Of a DNA stretch of 59,211 bases, positions 36,196-44,780 are shown piece after piece. Source of the DNA: an uncultured Collinsella sp. (lineage in GTDB: Bacteria; Actinomycetota; Coriobacteriia; Coriobacteriales; Coriobacteriaceae); contig CAUCTV010000006.1 of assembly GCA_958445895.1 (NCBI GenBank), forward strand, positions 1 through 59,211, given 5' to 3'. The position numbers and the translations under genes were made by a program. How positions within the stretch are numbered: the stretch's first letter is position 1; each line of letters opens with the position of its first letter. The notes beneath the pieces are model-generated. The model did no database searches. It was given only the letters and a program-made list of their open reading frames with translations, and was not told the origin of the DNA.

Positions 36196-37044
36196 ATGAG
36201 CAAGGCTGATCAACAGTTTGTAACCATGTGCCGCGATATTCTGGACCATGGCACCACCACCGAGGGCCAAAAGGTCCGTCCGGTGTGGGAGGACGGCACC
36301 CCTGCCTATACCATTAAAAACTTTGGCGTTACGGCACGCTATGACCTGCGTGAGGAGTTTCCGGCGCTTACCCTGCGTCGTACGGCCCTCAAATCTGCCA
36401 TGGATGAGATCCTATGGATCTATCAAAAGAAGTCCAATAACGTGCATGACCTCAACAGCCATATTTGGGATGAGTGGGCTGACGAGACCGGCTCCATCGG
36501 TAAGGCCTACGGGTATCAGATTGGGCAGAAGAGCCATTATGCCGAGGGCGATTTCGACCAGATGGACCGCGTTCTGTACGACCTTAAGAACACGCCGTAC
36601 AGCCGCCGCATTATGACGAATACCTATGTGTTTAGCGATTTGTCCGAGATGCACCTGTATCCGTGCGCCTACAGCGTGACGTATAACGTGACGCAGCGCC
36701 CGCAGGATGACAAACCGACGCTCAACATGATTCTCAACCAGCGCAGCCAGGACATTTTGGCCGCGAACAACTGGAATGTGTGCCAGTACGCCATCTTGCT
36801 GATGATGGTCGCGCAATCGGTCGATATGATTCCCGGCGAGCTGCTACATGTGATTGCCGATGCCCACATTTACGACCGTCATGTCGATATCGTCCGCGAG
36901 CTTATCGAGCGTCCGCAGTTTGCCGCGCCCAAGGTAACGCTTAACCCCGATGTGCATGACTTCTATGCGTTTACGACCGACGACCTGATTGTCGAGGGCT
37001 ATGAGCACGGCCCGCAGGTCAAGAACATCCCCATTGCGGTGTAG
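36196..37044 (+). CDS. thyA: Thymidylate synthase
   Basis: Makes dTMP from dUMP using methylene-tetrahydrofolate. 282 residues. The catalytic cysteine is Cys157 in LYPCAYS, a variant of the common LPPCH, followed by LNQRSQDILAANNWNV, the dUMP phosphate-arginine region, and a C-terminal HIYDRH segment. This resembles the divergent ThyA of Bacillus more than the E. coli type. The start follows CAGGAGGGTCA. folA follows after nine bases and would recycle the dihydrofolate that ThyA produces. Confidence 0.93.
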   Translation: MSKADQQFVTMCRDILDHGTTTEGQKVRPVWEDGTPAYTIKNFGVTARYDLREEFPALTLRRTALKSAMDEILWIYQKKSNNVHDLNSHIWDEWADETGSIGKAYGYQIGQKSHYAEGDFDQMDRVLYDLKNTPYSRRIMTNTYVFSDLSEMHLYPCAYSVTYNVTQRPQDDKPTLNMILNQRSQDILAANNWNVCQYAILLMMVAQSVDMIPGELLHVIADAHIYDRHVDIVRELIERPQFAAPKVTLNPDVHDFYAFTTDDLIVEGYEHGPQVKNIPIAV

Positions 37045-37053
37045 GTGACGCGC

Positions 37054-37572
37054 ATGACGTGTAAGCTTTCTGCCATTGTCGCCGTGTGCGATGACTGGGG
37101 CATTGGGTGCGAGGGCGACATGGTGGTGTCCAATCGCGCCGACATGCGCCATTTTGTGGCGTGCACCAAAGGGTGCCCGGTTATTATGGGACGCAAGACC
37201 CTGCTGAGTTTTCCCGGTGGGCGTCCGCTCAAGAACCGCCGCAATATCGTGCTCACGCGTGACGAGAGCTTTGCTGCCGAGGGCGTCGACGTGGTGCATA
37301 GCGTCGACGAAGCGCTCGCCGTGGTTGCCGATGAGCCCGTTGCGTGGGTGATCGGCGGTGGCGAGGTGTATCGTCAGTTTTTGCCGTGCTGCGCGGAGGC
37401 CGAGGTCACGCATAACCACTGCGTCCATCCCGTGGACACGTACTTTCCCGACTTGGACGCCGATCCCGCGTGGGAGATTGCGCGGCGTGGCGGGGTTGCC
37501 ACGATTGCCTCGGGCGAGGGTGACGAGGGTCTCGATTATGAGTTCGTGACGTATCGTCGCGTTGAGGCATAA
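37054..37572 (+). CDS. folA: Dihydrofolate reductase
   Basis: Reduces dihydrofolate to tetrahydrofolate with NADPH. 172 residues. KLSAIVAVCDDWGIGCEGDM carries the N-terminal strand and Met20-like loop; VIMGRKTLLSFPGGRPLKNR is the NADPH-binding region near 47-66; WVIGGGEVYRQFLP near 98-111 is the second signature. ATG 37054 is preferred over GTG 37045, which would include the GGTGA site. It forms an operon with thyA. A weak GC hairpin with a TTA loop lies near 37617-37635. Confidence 0.93.
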   Translation: MTCKLSAIVAVCDDWGIGCEGDMVVSNRADMRHFVACTKGCPVIMGRKTLLSFPGGRPLKNRRNIVLTRDESFAAEGVDVVHSVDEALAVVADEPVAWVIGGGEVYRQFLPCCAEAEVTHNHCVHPVDTYFPDLDADPAWEIARRGGVATIASGEGDEGLDYEFVTYRRVEA

Positions 37573-37681
37573 ATCGCCTGGCGTGAACGGTATCATCGGG
37601 TTGATTGAATGCATGGGGCGGCGCTTAGCGTCGCCTCGTTTGGTATAGATGTGCTGTAAAGAAGGGTGCGGGCTGGCTGCT

Positions 37682-38596
37682 ATGACTGATGCCGTTGAGG
37701 TGCTGCGAATCGATTCGCTCGAGGACGAGCGGCTCGATGCCTACGTGCGACTGACCGAGCGTGAGCTTCGCTGCGTGCTGGAGCCGCAGAAGGGCATTTT
37801 TATCGCCGAGAGCGCCAAGGTCATCGAGCGTGCGGTTCGCGCCGGATACGAGCCGGTGAGCTTTCTTTTGGGCGAACGCTGGCTCGATCAGATGATGCCG
37901 CTGTTTGAGCGCCTGGTTGTGCGCGAGGGCGCGGGTCCGGTTCCTGTGTTCGTTGCCTCCATGGAGCTCATGGAGCAGCTGACGGGTTTTAACGTGACGC
38001 GCGGTGCGCTCGCGGCATTCCGTCGTCCACGCCAGATTCCGGTAGCCGAGTTCTTGAGTGGCGTCGTCGAGGCGGCGGGTGAGCGCCCGGTGCGCGTGTG
38101 CGTGCTCGAGGGCATTGTCGACCACACCAATGTCGGCGCGATTTTCCGCTCGGCGGCTGCGCTGAACGTCGATGGCATTTTGGTGAGCCCCACTTGCTGT
38201 GACCCGCTGTACCGTCGCTCGGCCCGCGTGAGCATGGGCACGGTGTTCCAGGTGCCCTGGACGCGCATTGGCAGCGAGGCGCGCGTATGGCCGCATGATG
38301 GGCTGGCGGCGCTGCACGATGCCGGCTTTTCGTGTGCCGCCATGGCGTTGACGGATGATTCGGTGTCGCTGGACGATCCCGTGCTGCAGGAGATTGACCG
38401 CCTAGCGATCTTTATGGGTACCGAGGGTGCCGGCTTGGGCACCAAGACCATTGCCGGCTGCGACCGAGCCGTGCGCATTCCGATGGCGCACGGGGTCGAT
38501 TCACTCAACGTTGCCGCTGCTAGTGCCGTCGCCTTTTGGCAACTGTGCCCGCATGTGAGCAACGAGTACCACTACCAGCCGGGGCTGTATCACTAG
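37682..38596 (+). CDS. TrmH/SpoU family RNA 2'-O-methyltransferase
   Basis: About 304 residues: an N-terminal substrate-binding domain (1-115) and a C-terminal SPOUT knot domain. Signatures are the motif 1 region DHTNVGAIFRSAAALN near 142-157, motif 2 FMGTEGAGLG near 243, and motif 3 RIPMAHGVDSLNVAAASAVA near 262-281. It would methylate a ribose in rRNA or tRNA with SAM; the exact nucleotide cannot be told. The start is uncertain: ATG 37682 has AAGGG 14 bases upstream, and ATG 37649 lacks a site. Confidence 0.88.
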   Translation: MTDAVEVLRIDSLEDERLDAYVRLTERELRCVLEPQKGIFIAESAKVIERAVRAGYEPVSFLLGERWLDQMMPLFERLVVREGAGPVPVFVASMELMEQLTGFNVTRGALAAFRRPRQIPVAEFLSGVVEAAGERPVRVCVLEGIVDHTNVGAIFRSAAALNVDGILVSPTCCDPLYRRSARVSMGTVFQVPWTRIGSEARVWPHDGLAALHDAGFSCAAMALTDDSVSLDDPVLQEIDRLAIFMGTEGAGLGTKTIAGCDRAVRIPMAHGVDSLNVAAASAVAFWQLCPHVSNEYHYQPGLYH

Positions 38597-38721
38597 GCAG
38601 ATATTTCGCACCGGGCTCTGGTTCGGGACGTTTCGGCCGACGTCGGTCGGTGCTAAGCTGGTTTTGGCTTTCGTCTTAAAGTGCCGTTTTGTTGTTTGAC
38701 GTACGCTGGTGGGGAGGGCGT

Positions 38722-40071
38722 GTGGCTAAGAAATCTACGGCTATCGATGTAACGCAGGGCGTTATTTGGCAGCAGCTGCTGTCGCTGTGCGTCCCCATCT
38801 TCTTTAGTTCGTTCTTTCAGCAGGCATACACGCTTATCGGTACCTATATCGTCGGTCAGTTTGGCGGCAAGCTCGCGCTGGGTGGCATTCAGGCCACGAT
38901 GGTGCTTACGGAGCTCTGCATTGGTTTTTGCGTTGGCGTTGGCGCTGGCTGCGCGGTCATTACCGGTCAGTTTTTTGGTCAGCACGATGATGAGCGATTG
39001 AGGCGTTCGGTCCATACGGCCATGACGCTCGCGCTGGTGGGCGGTATCGTTTTCTCGATTCTTGGCATAGTGTTCGTTGAGCCCATGCTGGTACTTATGA
39101 ACACGCCGCATGAACTATTGGCCGAGGGCGTGGCCTATGCTCGTTGCTATTTTGCCGCCATGGTTGCGGCGCTGCTGCTCAATATGGGAACGGCGCTGCT
39201 GCGCGCCGTGGGCGACACACGCGGTCCTGCTGTGATCATTGCTTCCGGCTGCCTTGTTAATGCGGTGCTGGATGTCATCTTCGTTGCCGTGCTTCATATG
39301 GAGGCTCTGGGCTGCGGCATCGCGGTGGCGCTGACCATTTGCTCCAACGCCACGATGATCGTGATTCGTATGATGCACGCTCCGGGTGCGTGGCGGCTTT
39401 CACTGTCCAAACTCTGCATTGATCCTGGCATTTGTAAGAGCATGATCTCGTGTGGTCTGCCGCTTGGCTTTCAGTCTGCTGCGTATTCGATTTCCAACGT
39501 TTTGATTCAGGTGTCGGTCAACTCGTTTGGTGCCGATGTCACCACGGCGTGGGGTCTTTCGGGCCGTTTGGATGGCATTGTCTGGATGGTTACCGAGGCG
39601 CTTGGCGTTTCGATCACCACGTTCTCGGCACAGAACTTTGGCGCGCGCAACTACGAGCGCATGCGCAAGGGCTACCATACGTCGCTTGTGCTGTCGTTTA
39701 TGCTCATTGGTGGCCTGTCTGCCGTGCTACTGGTGTTCTCGGGTCCGTTGTCGCGTCTGTTTGTCGACGATGCTTCGATTTCGGCCTACACCACGACGAT
39801 TCTTCATTTCATCGCGCCGTTCTACGCGATCTTCTCGATTATCGAAAACGCGTCCGGCTCCATCCGCGGCGCTGGCGTGAGCTTCCAGCCTATGATGCTC
39901 ACGATTTTTGGCACCGTCGTGCTCAGGGTGATCTGGGTGTTTGCGATTATGCCGTTCGATCCGTCGCTTGAGCACCTGCTGCTGGTTTACCCCGTAACTT
40001 GGCTAATCACGGCCACGATGTTTACCATCTACCACCACAGCGGCAACTGGCTCGGCCGCGCCACCGCCTAA
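38722..40071 (+). CDS. MATE family multidrug/metabolite exporter
   Basis: 449 residues with about 12 hydrophobic segments. Typical features are the N-terminal LCVPIFFSSFFQQAYTLIG near 21-39, with the conserved pore region, and the repeat of that segment near 245-270 (SCGLPLGFQSAAYSISN). Family members exchange Na+ or H+ for drugs or metabolites; the substrate here is unknown. The start is GTG behind GGGGAGGG; an in-frame TTG 33 bases upstream is less likely. The stop codon overlaps the left arm of hairpin copy B. Confidence 0.9.
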   Translation: MAKKSTAIDVTQGVIWQQLLSLCVPIFFSSFFQQAYTLIGTYIVGQFGGKLALGGIQATMVLTELCIGFCVGVGAGCAVITGQFFGQHDDERLRRSVHTAMTLALVGGIVFSILGIVFVEPMLVLMNTPHELLAEGVAYARCYFAAMVAALLLNMGTALLRAVGDTRGPAVIIASGCLVNAVLDVIFVAVLHMEALGCGIAVALTICSNATMIVIRMMHAPGAWRLSLSKLCIDPGICKSMISCGLPLGFQSAAYSISNVLIQVSVNSFGADVTTAWGLSGRLDGIVWMVTEALGVSITTFSAQNFGARNYERMRKGYHTSLVLSFMLIGGLSAVLLVFSGPLSRLFVDDASISAYTTTILHFIAPFYAIFSIIENASGSIRGAGVSFQPMMLTIFGTVVLRVIWVFAIMPFDPSLEHLLLVYPVTWLITATMFTIYHHSGNWLGRATA

Positions 40072-40157
40072 TGATCCGAAGGGGACGGAGGAAAACGGAT
40101 CATTGACCTGGCGATAAGGCAAAATGATCCGTTTTCCTCCGTCCCCTTCGGATCATT
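40070..40157. repeat. GGGGAC-core inverted repeat, copy B (bidirectional terminator)
   Basis: Two perfect 35-base arms (40070-40104 and 40123-40157) with an 18-base loop. Each arm is itself bounded by AATGATCCG and CGGATCATT, so each could fold alone with a 9-bp stem around the GGGGACGGAGG core. The outermost bases fall in the stop codons of both convergent neighbours, so the element fills the whole gap. A 35-bp hairpin here would terminate transcripts from both sides. Confidence 0.7.
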
Positions 40158-40633
40158 TAGTATTCGATGCCTTGGCGGGCTAGGAGGCCTTCGTCGAAGT
40201 AGTGTTTGACGGGGCGCATTTCGGTTACTAGGTCCGCGAGATCGGCCAGTGGCAGCAAGCCGCGGCCGGTGAGCACGAGCTCTGTGGTGGTCGGTTTCAT
40301 TGCGATCAACGCTTCGACATCTTCGCGCGTCACAAAGCCTCGGCGCATGGCTTCTCCCAGCTCATCCAAGATCAGCACGTCGACCTGGCTAATCTGCTCG
40401 CGCGCCAGCTCCATGATCTGTGCGGCACAGGCTTCGGGCGTGTCGCGGTCGGCTTGTACGATGCGCAGACCTAAACGGGGCGCCGCATCATGCTCGGCGC
40501 AGTGCAGCTTCTTGGCAAACTGAAGCATGAGTACGTTAAGTCCATAGCCCGTGGCGCGCAGCGCAAGCCCCAGCGCAGCCGTCGTCTTGCCCTTGCCGTC
40601 GCCCGTATAGATTTGAACCTTGCCGACTCCCAG
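40157..40633 (-). CDS. cobO: Cob(I)yrinic acid a,c-diamide adenosyltransferase, probable CTG start
   Basis: P-loop corrinoid adenosyltransferase of the BtuR/CobO type. From CTG 40633 it has 158 residues, slightly short for the family. Walker A is YTGDGKGKTTAALGLALRA near residues 9-27; the catalytic-core segment VDVLILDELGEAMRRGFV and LTGRGLLP follow. No ATG, GTG or TTG exists between the upstream in-frame stop and Walker A. The first such codon (ATG 40528) would remove the P-loop. CTG 40633 is five bases after AGAAGG. No other cobalamin gene is in the window. If CTG is not used, the gene is broken. Confidence 0.75.
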   Translation of the reverse strand: MGVGKVQIYTGDGKGKTTAALGLALRATGYGLNVLMLQFAKKLHCAEHDAAPRLGLRIVQADRDTPEACAAQIMELAREQISQVDVLILDELGEAMRRGFVTREDVEALIAMKPTTTELVLTGRGLLPLADLADLVTEMRPVKHYFDEGLLARQGIEY

Positions 40634-40734
40634 TGATGCCTTCTCTGTCCTTTCGTGCCCGGCGTCGGTTTATCGCCGTCCGGGTTGGGTATTCTAGAAA
40701 AAATTATCAACCCCAGTAGATGGAGTTCAAGCAG

Positions 40735-42627
40735 ATGGAGATGGATGACAATAAACGTAGACGGAATATGATCCTCTACGTGCTCATCGCCTTCGTCGTC
40801 TACCTCGTGCTCTCGACCGTTCTGTTCCCCAACATCGGTCACACGCAGCAGATTACGAAGACCGATTACTCGACGTTTGTCAAAGCGCTCGATAAGAAGA
40901 GCGTCGACAAGGTCGAGTACAACACGGACGATTACACGATTTATTACACCAAGAAGGGCGAGGACGAGAATATCGCCTACAAGACGACCGGTGTGCCGAA
41001 TGACGCGGGCTTTACCGATCGCGTGCTTGAGTCCGGTGCTTCGCTTGAGTCGGTCGTTCCCGATAAGAACTCGGGCCTGATGACCTACTACCTGCTCACC
41101 CTCATTCTTCCCATGGTGATTTTCTTCCTGATTGGCTGGTGGCTCAACCGCCGCATGAAGAAGGCCATGGGTGATGACGGCCCGTCCATGAACTTTGGCG
41201 GCGGTGGTTTTGGCGGCGGCGGACTGGGCAAGTCCGGCGCGCGCGTGATCGCCTCCAAGGACGTGGGCGTGACCTTTAAGGATGTCGCCGGCCAGGAAGA
41301 GGCTAAGGAGTCCCTCAAGGAGGTCGTCGACTTTCTGGAGAAGCCGCAGCGCTACGAGGAGATCGGCGCCAAACTGCCACGCGGCGCTCTCCTTGTCGGC
41401 CCTCCGGGTACCGGTAAAACCCTGCTCGCCAAGGCTGTTGCCGGCGAGGCGGGCGTACCGTTCTTTAGCATTTCGGGCTCTGAGTTTGTTGAGATGTTTG
41501 TCGGCCGCGGCGCCGCTAAGGTTCGCGACCTGTTTAAGCAGGCTAAGGAAAAGGCCCCCTGTATCGTATTTATCGACGAGATCGATACCATCGGCAAGAA
41601 GCGCGATGGCGGCGGCTTTAGTGGCAACGACGAGCGCGAGCAGACGCTCAATCAGCTGCTGACCGAGATGGATGGATTCGATAACCACAAGGGTATCGTC
41701 GTCCTCGCTGCGACCAACCGTCCCGACAGCCTTGATCCGGCCCTGCTGCGCCCCGGCCGCTTCGACCGCCGCATCCCCGTTGAGCTGCCCGACCTGACCG
41801 GTCGCAAGAACATCCTCGAGCTTCACGCCAAGAGTGTGAAGACCGAGCCGCCGATCGATCTGACCGCGATCGCCCGCGCCACGCCCGGAGCCTCGGGCGC
41901 CGACCTGGCCAACATCATCAACGAGGGCGCCCTGCGCGCTGTCCGCGAGGGTCGCAAGCGCGCCACGCAGGATGACTTTGAGGAGTCGGTGGAGGTCGTC
42001 ATCGCCGGCCAGCAGCGTAAGTCCACGGTGCTGTCCGATCACGAGAAACAGGTCGTGTCCTATCACGAGATCGGCCATGCCATCGTTGCCGCCCGCCAGA
42101 AGGGTTCTGCGCCGGTTACGAAGATCACCATCGTGCCGCGTACGAGCGGTGCTCTGGGCTACACCATGCAGGTCGAGGAGGACGAGCGCTTCTTGACCAC
42201 GCGCCAGGAGGTGCTCGACAAGCTCGCTGTCTACTGCGGCGGACGTGCTGCCGAGGAGCTCATCTTTGGTGAGATGACGACTGGCGCGGCCAATGATATC
42301 GAGCAGGCCACCAAGCTCGCCCGCAACATGGTGACGCGCTTTGGTATGTCGGAAGAGTTTGGCATGATGGCGCTCGGTACCGTTCAGAATGCCTACCTCA
42401 ACCAGGACACGTCGCTCACCTGTGCCCCCGGTACGGCCGAGCGCGTCGACGCGATCGTCGCCAAGCTGATCGAGGACGCACATGACCGCGCCCTGCAGAT
42501 CCTCAAGGAGAACAAGTTTAAGCTCCATGAGCTGGCTCGTTATCTGTACAAGAAGGAGACGATCACGGGCGAGGAGTTCATGAATCTCCTCACGCGCGAG
42601 AATCCGCTGATGCCAAAGCAGCAGTAA
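40735..42627 (+). CDS. ftsH: ATP-dependent zinc metalloprotease FtsH
   Basis: Membrane-anchored AAA+ protease for membrane and regulatory proteins. 630 residues from ATG 40735 (GGAG nine bases upstream); ATG 40720 is possible. TM segments near 12-32 and 120-140 flank an external domain. A glycine-rich linker (GGGGFGGGGLG) precedes the AAA domain with Walker A GPPGTGKT at 222-229, Walker B IVFIDEID and the second region of homology RPDSLDPALLRPGRFDR. The zinc site is HEIGH at 444-448, with Ile in place of the more usual Ala. The C-terminus lacks a long acidic tail. Confidence 0.96.
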   Translation: MEMDDNKRRRNMILYVLIAFVVYLVLSTVLFPNIGHTQQITKTDYSTFVKALDKKSVDKVEYNTDDYTIYYTKKGEDENIAYKTTGVPNDAGFTDRVLESGASLESVVPDKNSGLMTYYLLTLILPMVIFFLIGWWLNRRMKKAMGDDGPSMNFGGGGFGGGGLGKSGARVIASKDVGVTFKDVAGQEEAKESLKEVVDFLEKPQRYEEIGAKLPRGALLVGPPGTGKTLLAKAVAGEAGVPFFSISGSEFVEMFVGRGAAKVRDLFKQAKEKAPCIVFIDEIDTIGKKRDGGGFSGNDEREQTLNQLLTEMDGFDNHKGIVVLAATNRPDSLDPALLRPGRFDRRIPVELPDLTGRKNILELHAKSVKTEPPIDLTAIARATPGASGADLANIINEGALRAVREGRKRATQDDFEESVEVVIAGQQRKSTVLSDHEKQVVSYHEIGHAIVAARQKGSAPVTKITIVPRTSGALGYTMQVEEDERFLTTRQEVLDKLAVYCGGRAAEELIFGEMTTGAANDIEQATKLARNMVTRFGMSEEFGMMALGTVQNAYLNQDTSLTCAPGTAERVDAIVAKLIEDAHDRALQILKENKFKLHELARYLYKKETITGEEFMNLLTRENPLMPKQQ

Positions 42628-42646
42628 GGCTGGTTGCACAACGTCG

Positions 42647-42686
42647 AACGCCCCATTTGAGTTTCTATCTCAAATGGGGCGTTTTG
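42647..42686 (+). terminator. Terminator of ftsH
   Basis: A perfect 15-bp stem (AACGCCCCATTTGAG and complement) with a seven-base loop, followed by TTGTTT. Confidence 0.8.
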
Positions 42687-42702
42687 TTTGGGAGGGATAT
42701 GT

Positions 42703-43194
42703 ATGAAGATCGTGGTGAGTGCCTGCTTGATGGGAGAGAGCTGCAAATATAACGGGCTCGACAATTACCATCGCGCGTTGGTCGAGGCCTGCGAACGCAC
42801 AGGGACCGAGGTCCTGTTGGTGTGCCCCGAGGTTTTTGGCGGCTTGCCCACACCGCGCAAGCCGTCCGAGATTGTGAATGGCGAGGTTTGTACCTGCGAG
42901 GGCATCTCGGTCGATCGCGAGTTTCGCCAGGGTGCTCAGCGCGCGCTCGATATGTGCGAGCAGGCGGGCGGCCCGTCCGAGATCGTTGCGTGCATTTTGC
43001 AGGACCGCAGCCCCTCGTGCGGTACGGGTCGCGTCTACGATGGCACCTTTAGCGGTACGCTCACCGCGGGCAATGGTGTTTTTGTCGATCTGCTGCTGCG
43101 TCACGGGTACCGTGTGATTCCGGCTAGCGAGTTCGATCCCAGCATGCTGGAACATTGTCCACAGCACTCGAACCCAACACTTCCTCACGGGTGA
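42703..43194 (+). CDS. DUF523 family protein with an altered C-terminus
   Basis: 163 residues. The DUF523 hallmarks are present: MKIVVSACLMGESCKYNG at the start, CPEVFGGLPTPRKPSE near 47-62, and the cysteine motif ILQDRSPSCGTGRVYDG near 104-120. The natural family end is around residues 145-150 (YRVIPASEFD). The remaining tail (EHCPQHSNPTLPHG) overlaps, on the opposite strand, sequence resembling a serine recombinase end, so the last codons probably come from an insertion. The function is unknown. The start follows GGGAGGG. Confidence 0.82.
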   Translation: MKIVVSACLMGESCKYNGLDNYHRALVEACERTGTEVLLVCPEVFGGLPTPRKPSEIVNGEVCTCEGISVDREFRQGAQRALDMCEQAGGPSEIVACILQDRSPSCGTGRVYDGTFSGTLTAGNGVFVDLLLRHGYRVIPASEFDPSMLEHCPQHSNPTLPHG

Positions 43195-43264
43195 CCGTTT
43201 TGGCATCATCCGTAAAGTTGATATTGAGTACGACCCGGTCATCAAAGACGTAGACCGAGTTGAC
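43124..43264 (-). pseudogene. C-terminal remnant of a large serine recombinase
   Basis: Read on the minus strand it encodes VNSVYVFDDRVVLNINF followed by KTVTREEVLG, a pattern I recognise from the C-terminal end of large serine (resolvase/invertase-type) recombinases of Gram-positive mobile elements. The catalytic and zinc-ribbon parts are absent; upstream sequence in this frame has no similarity I can see. It overlaps the end of the DUF523 gene. Confidence 0.5.
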
Positions 43265-43374
43265 AGGCGCCGTACCCAGGCAGCCCCTCCCCACGGCCCT
43301 CGCGCAGGAACGCACACACGGCCTTCCCGTCTCTTGCGCCTCTCCCGGAACTGTCCACATCAGCGTAGCCAATC

Positions 43375-43599
43375 CAGTCCGCCAAGGGCTGCAGCCCGGA
43401 CAACGCGGCGATGGAGGGCTTCTTCGGCCTGCTCAAGAAGGAGTTCTGGCACGGCAGGGACTGGTCGGACTGGACCCCCGCCCGCTTCATCGAGGAACTC
43501 GGGGGCTGGATCGGCCGATACAATACGGAGAGGCGCAGCGATGCGCTCGGCGGCCGCACGCCGGCCGAGTTCCGCTCCGCGCTGGGAAGGGCCGCGTAA
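43375..43599 (+). pseudogene. IS3-family transposase (OrfB), 3' remnant
   Basis: The frame encodes AKGCSPDNAAMEGFFGLLKKE, then WIGRYNTERRSDALGG and RTPAEFR, matching the end of the DDE integrase domain of IS3/IS150-type OrfB. The last catalytic Glu would be in the EGFFG/LLKKE part. A stop codon (TAG 43366) lies just upstream, and the first two-thirds of the gene are absent. The following GGTCCAAGAAATCGTCCGC may be the remains of the IS right end; no matching left end is visible. Confidence 0.75.
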
Positions 43600-43713
43600 C
43601 GGTCCAAGAAATCGTCCGCAGTCCCCATTCTTGCCCCTTTGGGACGGCTTCTTGTTGGGGCGTGCCTGCCTCAAACCCTGCTAGGAACGAGTGCAGCAAA
43701 CTGGAATTTTAAA

Positions 43714-44316
43714 TTACTCTTTGCAAATAACCTTTGAACCTTCACCATCAATTACAATTCCCTGACGATTGTTAATTGGGCATAGATTCAAATCCGAAAA
43801 CTCAGTTATTATTTTCTCGGTAACTTTCTTAAATGGTGCTGTAAGAAAATGCGGAAGAACATAGAAATCAATCAAATTAAGCCCTGCATCATCTTCTTGT
43901 GAGTAGTCCTCCGGCTTTTCATCCATTTGCTCGATATATTGGATGCTTGGAGCGCATATAATTGCGCCTGCCGACTCGCCGATCATCAATTTTCCATTTG
44001 CCAATTCCTTTTTCAGCAGCCCATCAGTTCCCGTTTTACGGAGCTGGTCCATAAGAAAGAAAGAATTTCCGCCGGTAAAATATATCACATCCGCATCTTC
44101 AAAAACAGACTGTATCGTTGAATAAGCCTCCGTTGAAATATCAATTTCAGTTACGATTGCTCCCAACTTTTTGAATAATTTTCGAGCCGAGCCGACATAA
44201 CCGGTGTAGCCTTCACGCAGCGAAGCTGTTGGAATAAATGCGACTTTTTTATTTTCAATTTCTTCCTTTATCAGACTTCCTACACTTGAAAAGTGAGAAC
44301 ATAAAAACAGTTTCAT
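43714..44316 (-). CDS. Peptidase E-like protein (S51 family, type 1 glutamine amidotransferase fold)
   Basis: 200 residues. The nucleophile elbow GESAGAI places Ser115 as the catalytic serine, preceded by IYFTGGNSFFLMDQLRKTG. Members are serine dipeptidases active on Asp-X peptides, or related hydrolases. A strong AAAGGAGAA site precedes ATG. Base composition is much more AT-rich than the rest of the window, with codons such as AAA, ATA and TTT favoured, which suggests recent transfer from a low-GC Firmicute. It lies beside transposase and recombinase remnants. Confidence 0.82.
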   Translation of the reverse strand: MKLFLCSHFSSVGSLIKEEIENKKVAFIPTASLREGYTGYVGSARKLFKKLGAIVTEIDISTEAYSTIQSVFEDADVIYFTGGNSFFLMDQLRKTGTDGLLKKELANGKLMIGESAGAIICAPSIQYIEQMDEKPEDYSQEDDAGLNLIDFYVLPHFLTAPFKKVTEKIITEFSDLNLCPINNRQGIVIDGEGSKVICKE

Positions 44317-44780
44317 CAGTATTCTCCTTTATATATAAATTCTTATTTGTTGAACTAAGCCGTGTATACCATACTCTCCAATGAAAGAACGCCCTGATAT
44401 AGCGAAATTTTGCCGTTTTCCTGCGTACGTGCGTACACACTCCACAGGAATTCTAAGGGGCCTGCCCCCTTAGCACACGGACTTTGGAACAAAGTCTAGT
44501 GTGCTACGCCTTGCCAGAGGTGTACAGGCTCCCGGTATGCACGTACGAAGCAATTGCCATCAATGCGCCATATAAGTGGCGATCAAGTTCGCATAAAGCG
44601 ACCTTGATCCTGCAAAACAAAAGGCAGGATACCATCACCACGATGATACCCTGCCTCTGTTCGTTTCTGTTTACCGTTCCGAGTAGTCCTTCCGCAGAAT
44701 TTCCGATAAACAAAAAACGTACCCGAACCCTTTCTCGTAAAGAATCGGGTTCGAGTACGAACTGAATGCTGGAGCAATAA
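44317..44780. other. Gene-free stretch of foreign-looking DNA
   Basis: No convincing gene. It contains an inverted repeat CTAAGGGG/CCCCTTAG (around 44454-44474), a second one AGCACAC with GACTTTG (44473-44506), an imperfect 14-base-arm hairpin around GGCAGG/CCTGCC (44621-44654), and GTACCCGAACCC facing GGGTTCGAGTAC (44719-44759). These dyads and the AT-rich left half suggest the end of a mobile element instead of regulatory DNA of the flanking genes. Confidence 0.4.

Noticed and set aside
43260..43712. 150-codon plus-strand frame over the IS3 remnant
   Set aside because: It is in a different frame from the transposase homology and shows no similarity of its own.
43714..44316. Possible cyanophycinase in place of peptidase E
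   Set aside because: Same S51 family, but the length of 200 residues and the motif context fit small peptidase E-like proteins better; no cyanophycin synthetase gene is nearby.
44719..44759. tRNA-like segment with GGGTTCGAGT
   Set aside because: It resembles a T-arm, but no acceptor or anticodon stem can be built around it.
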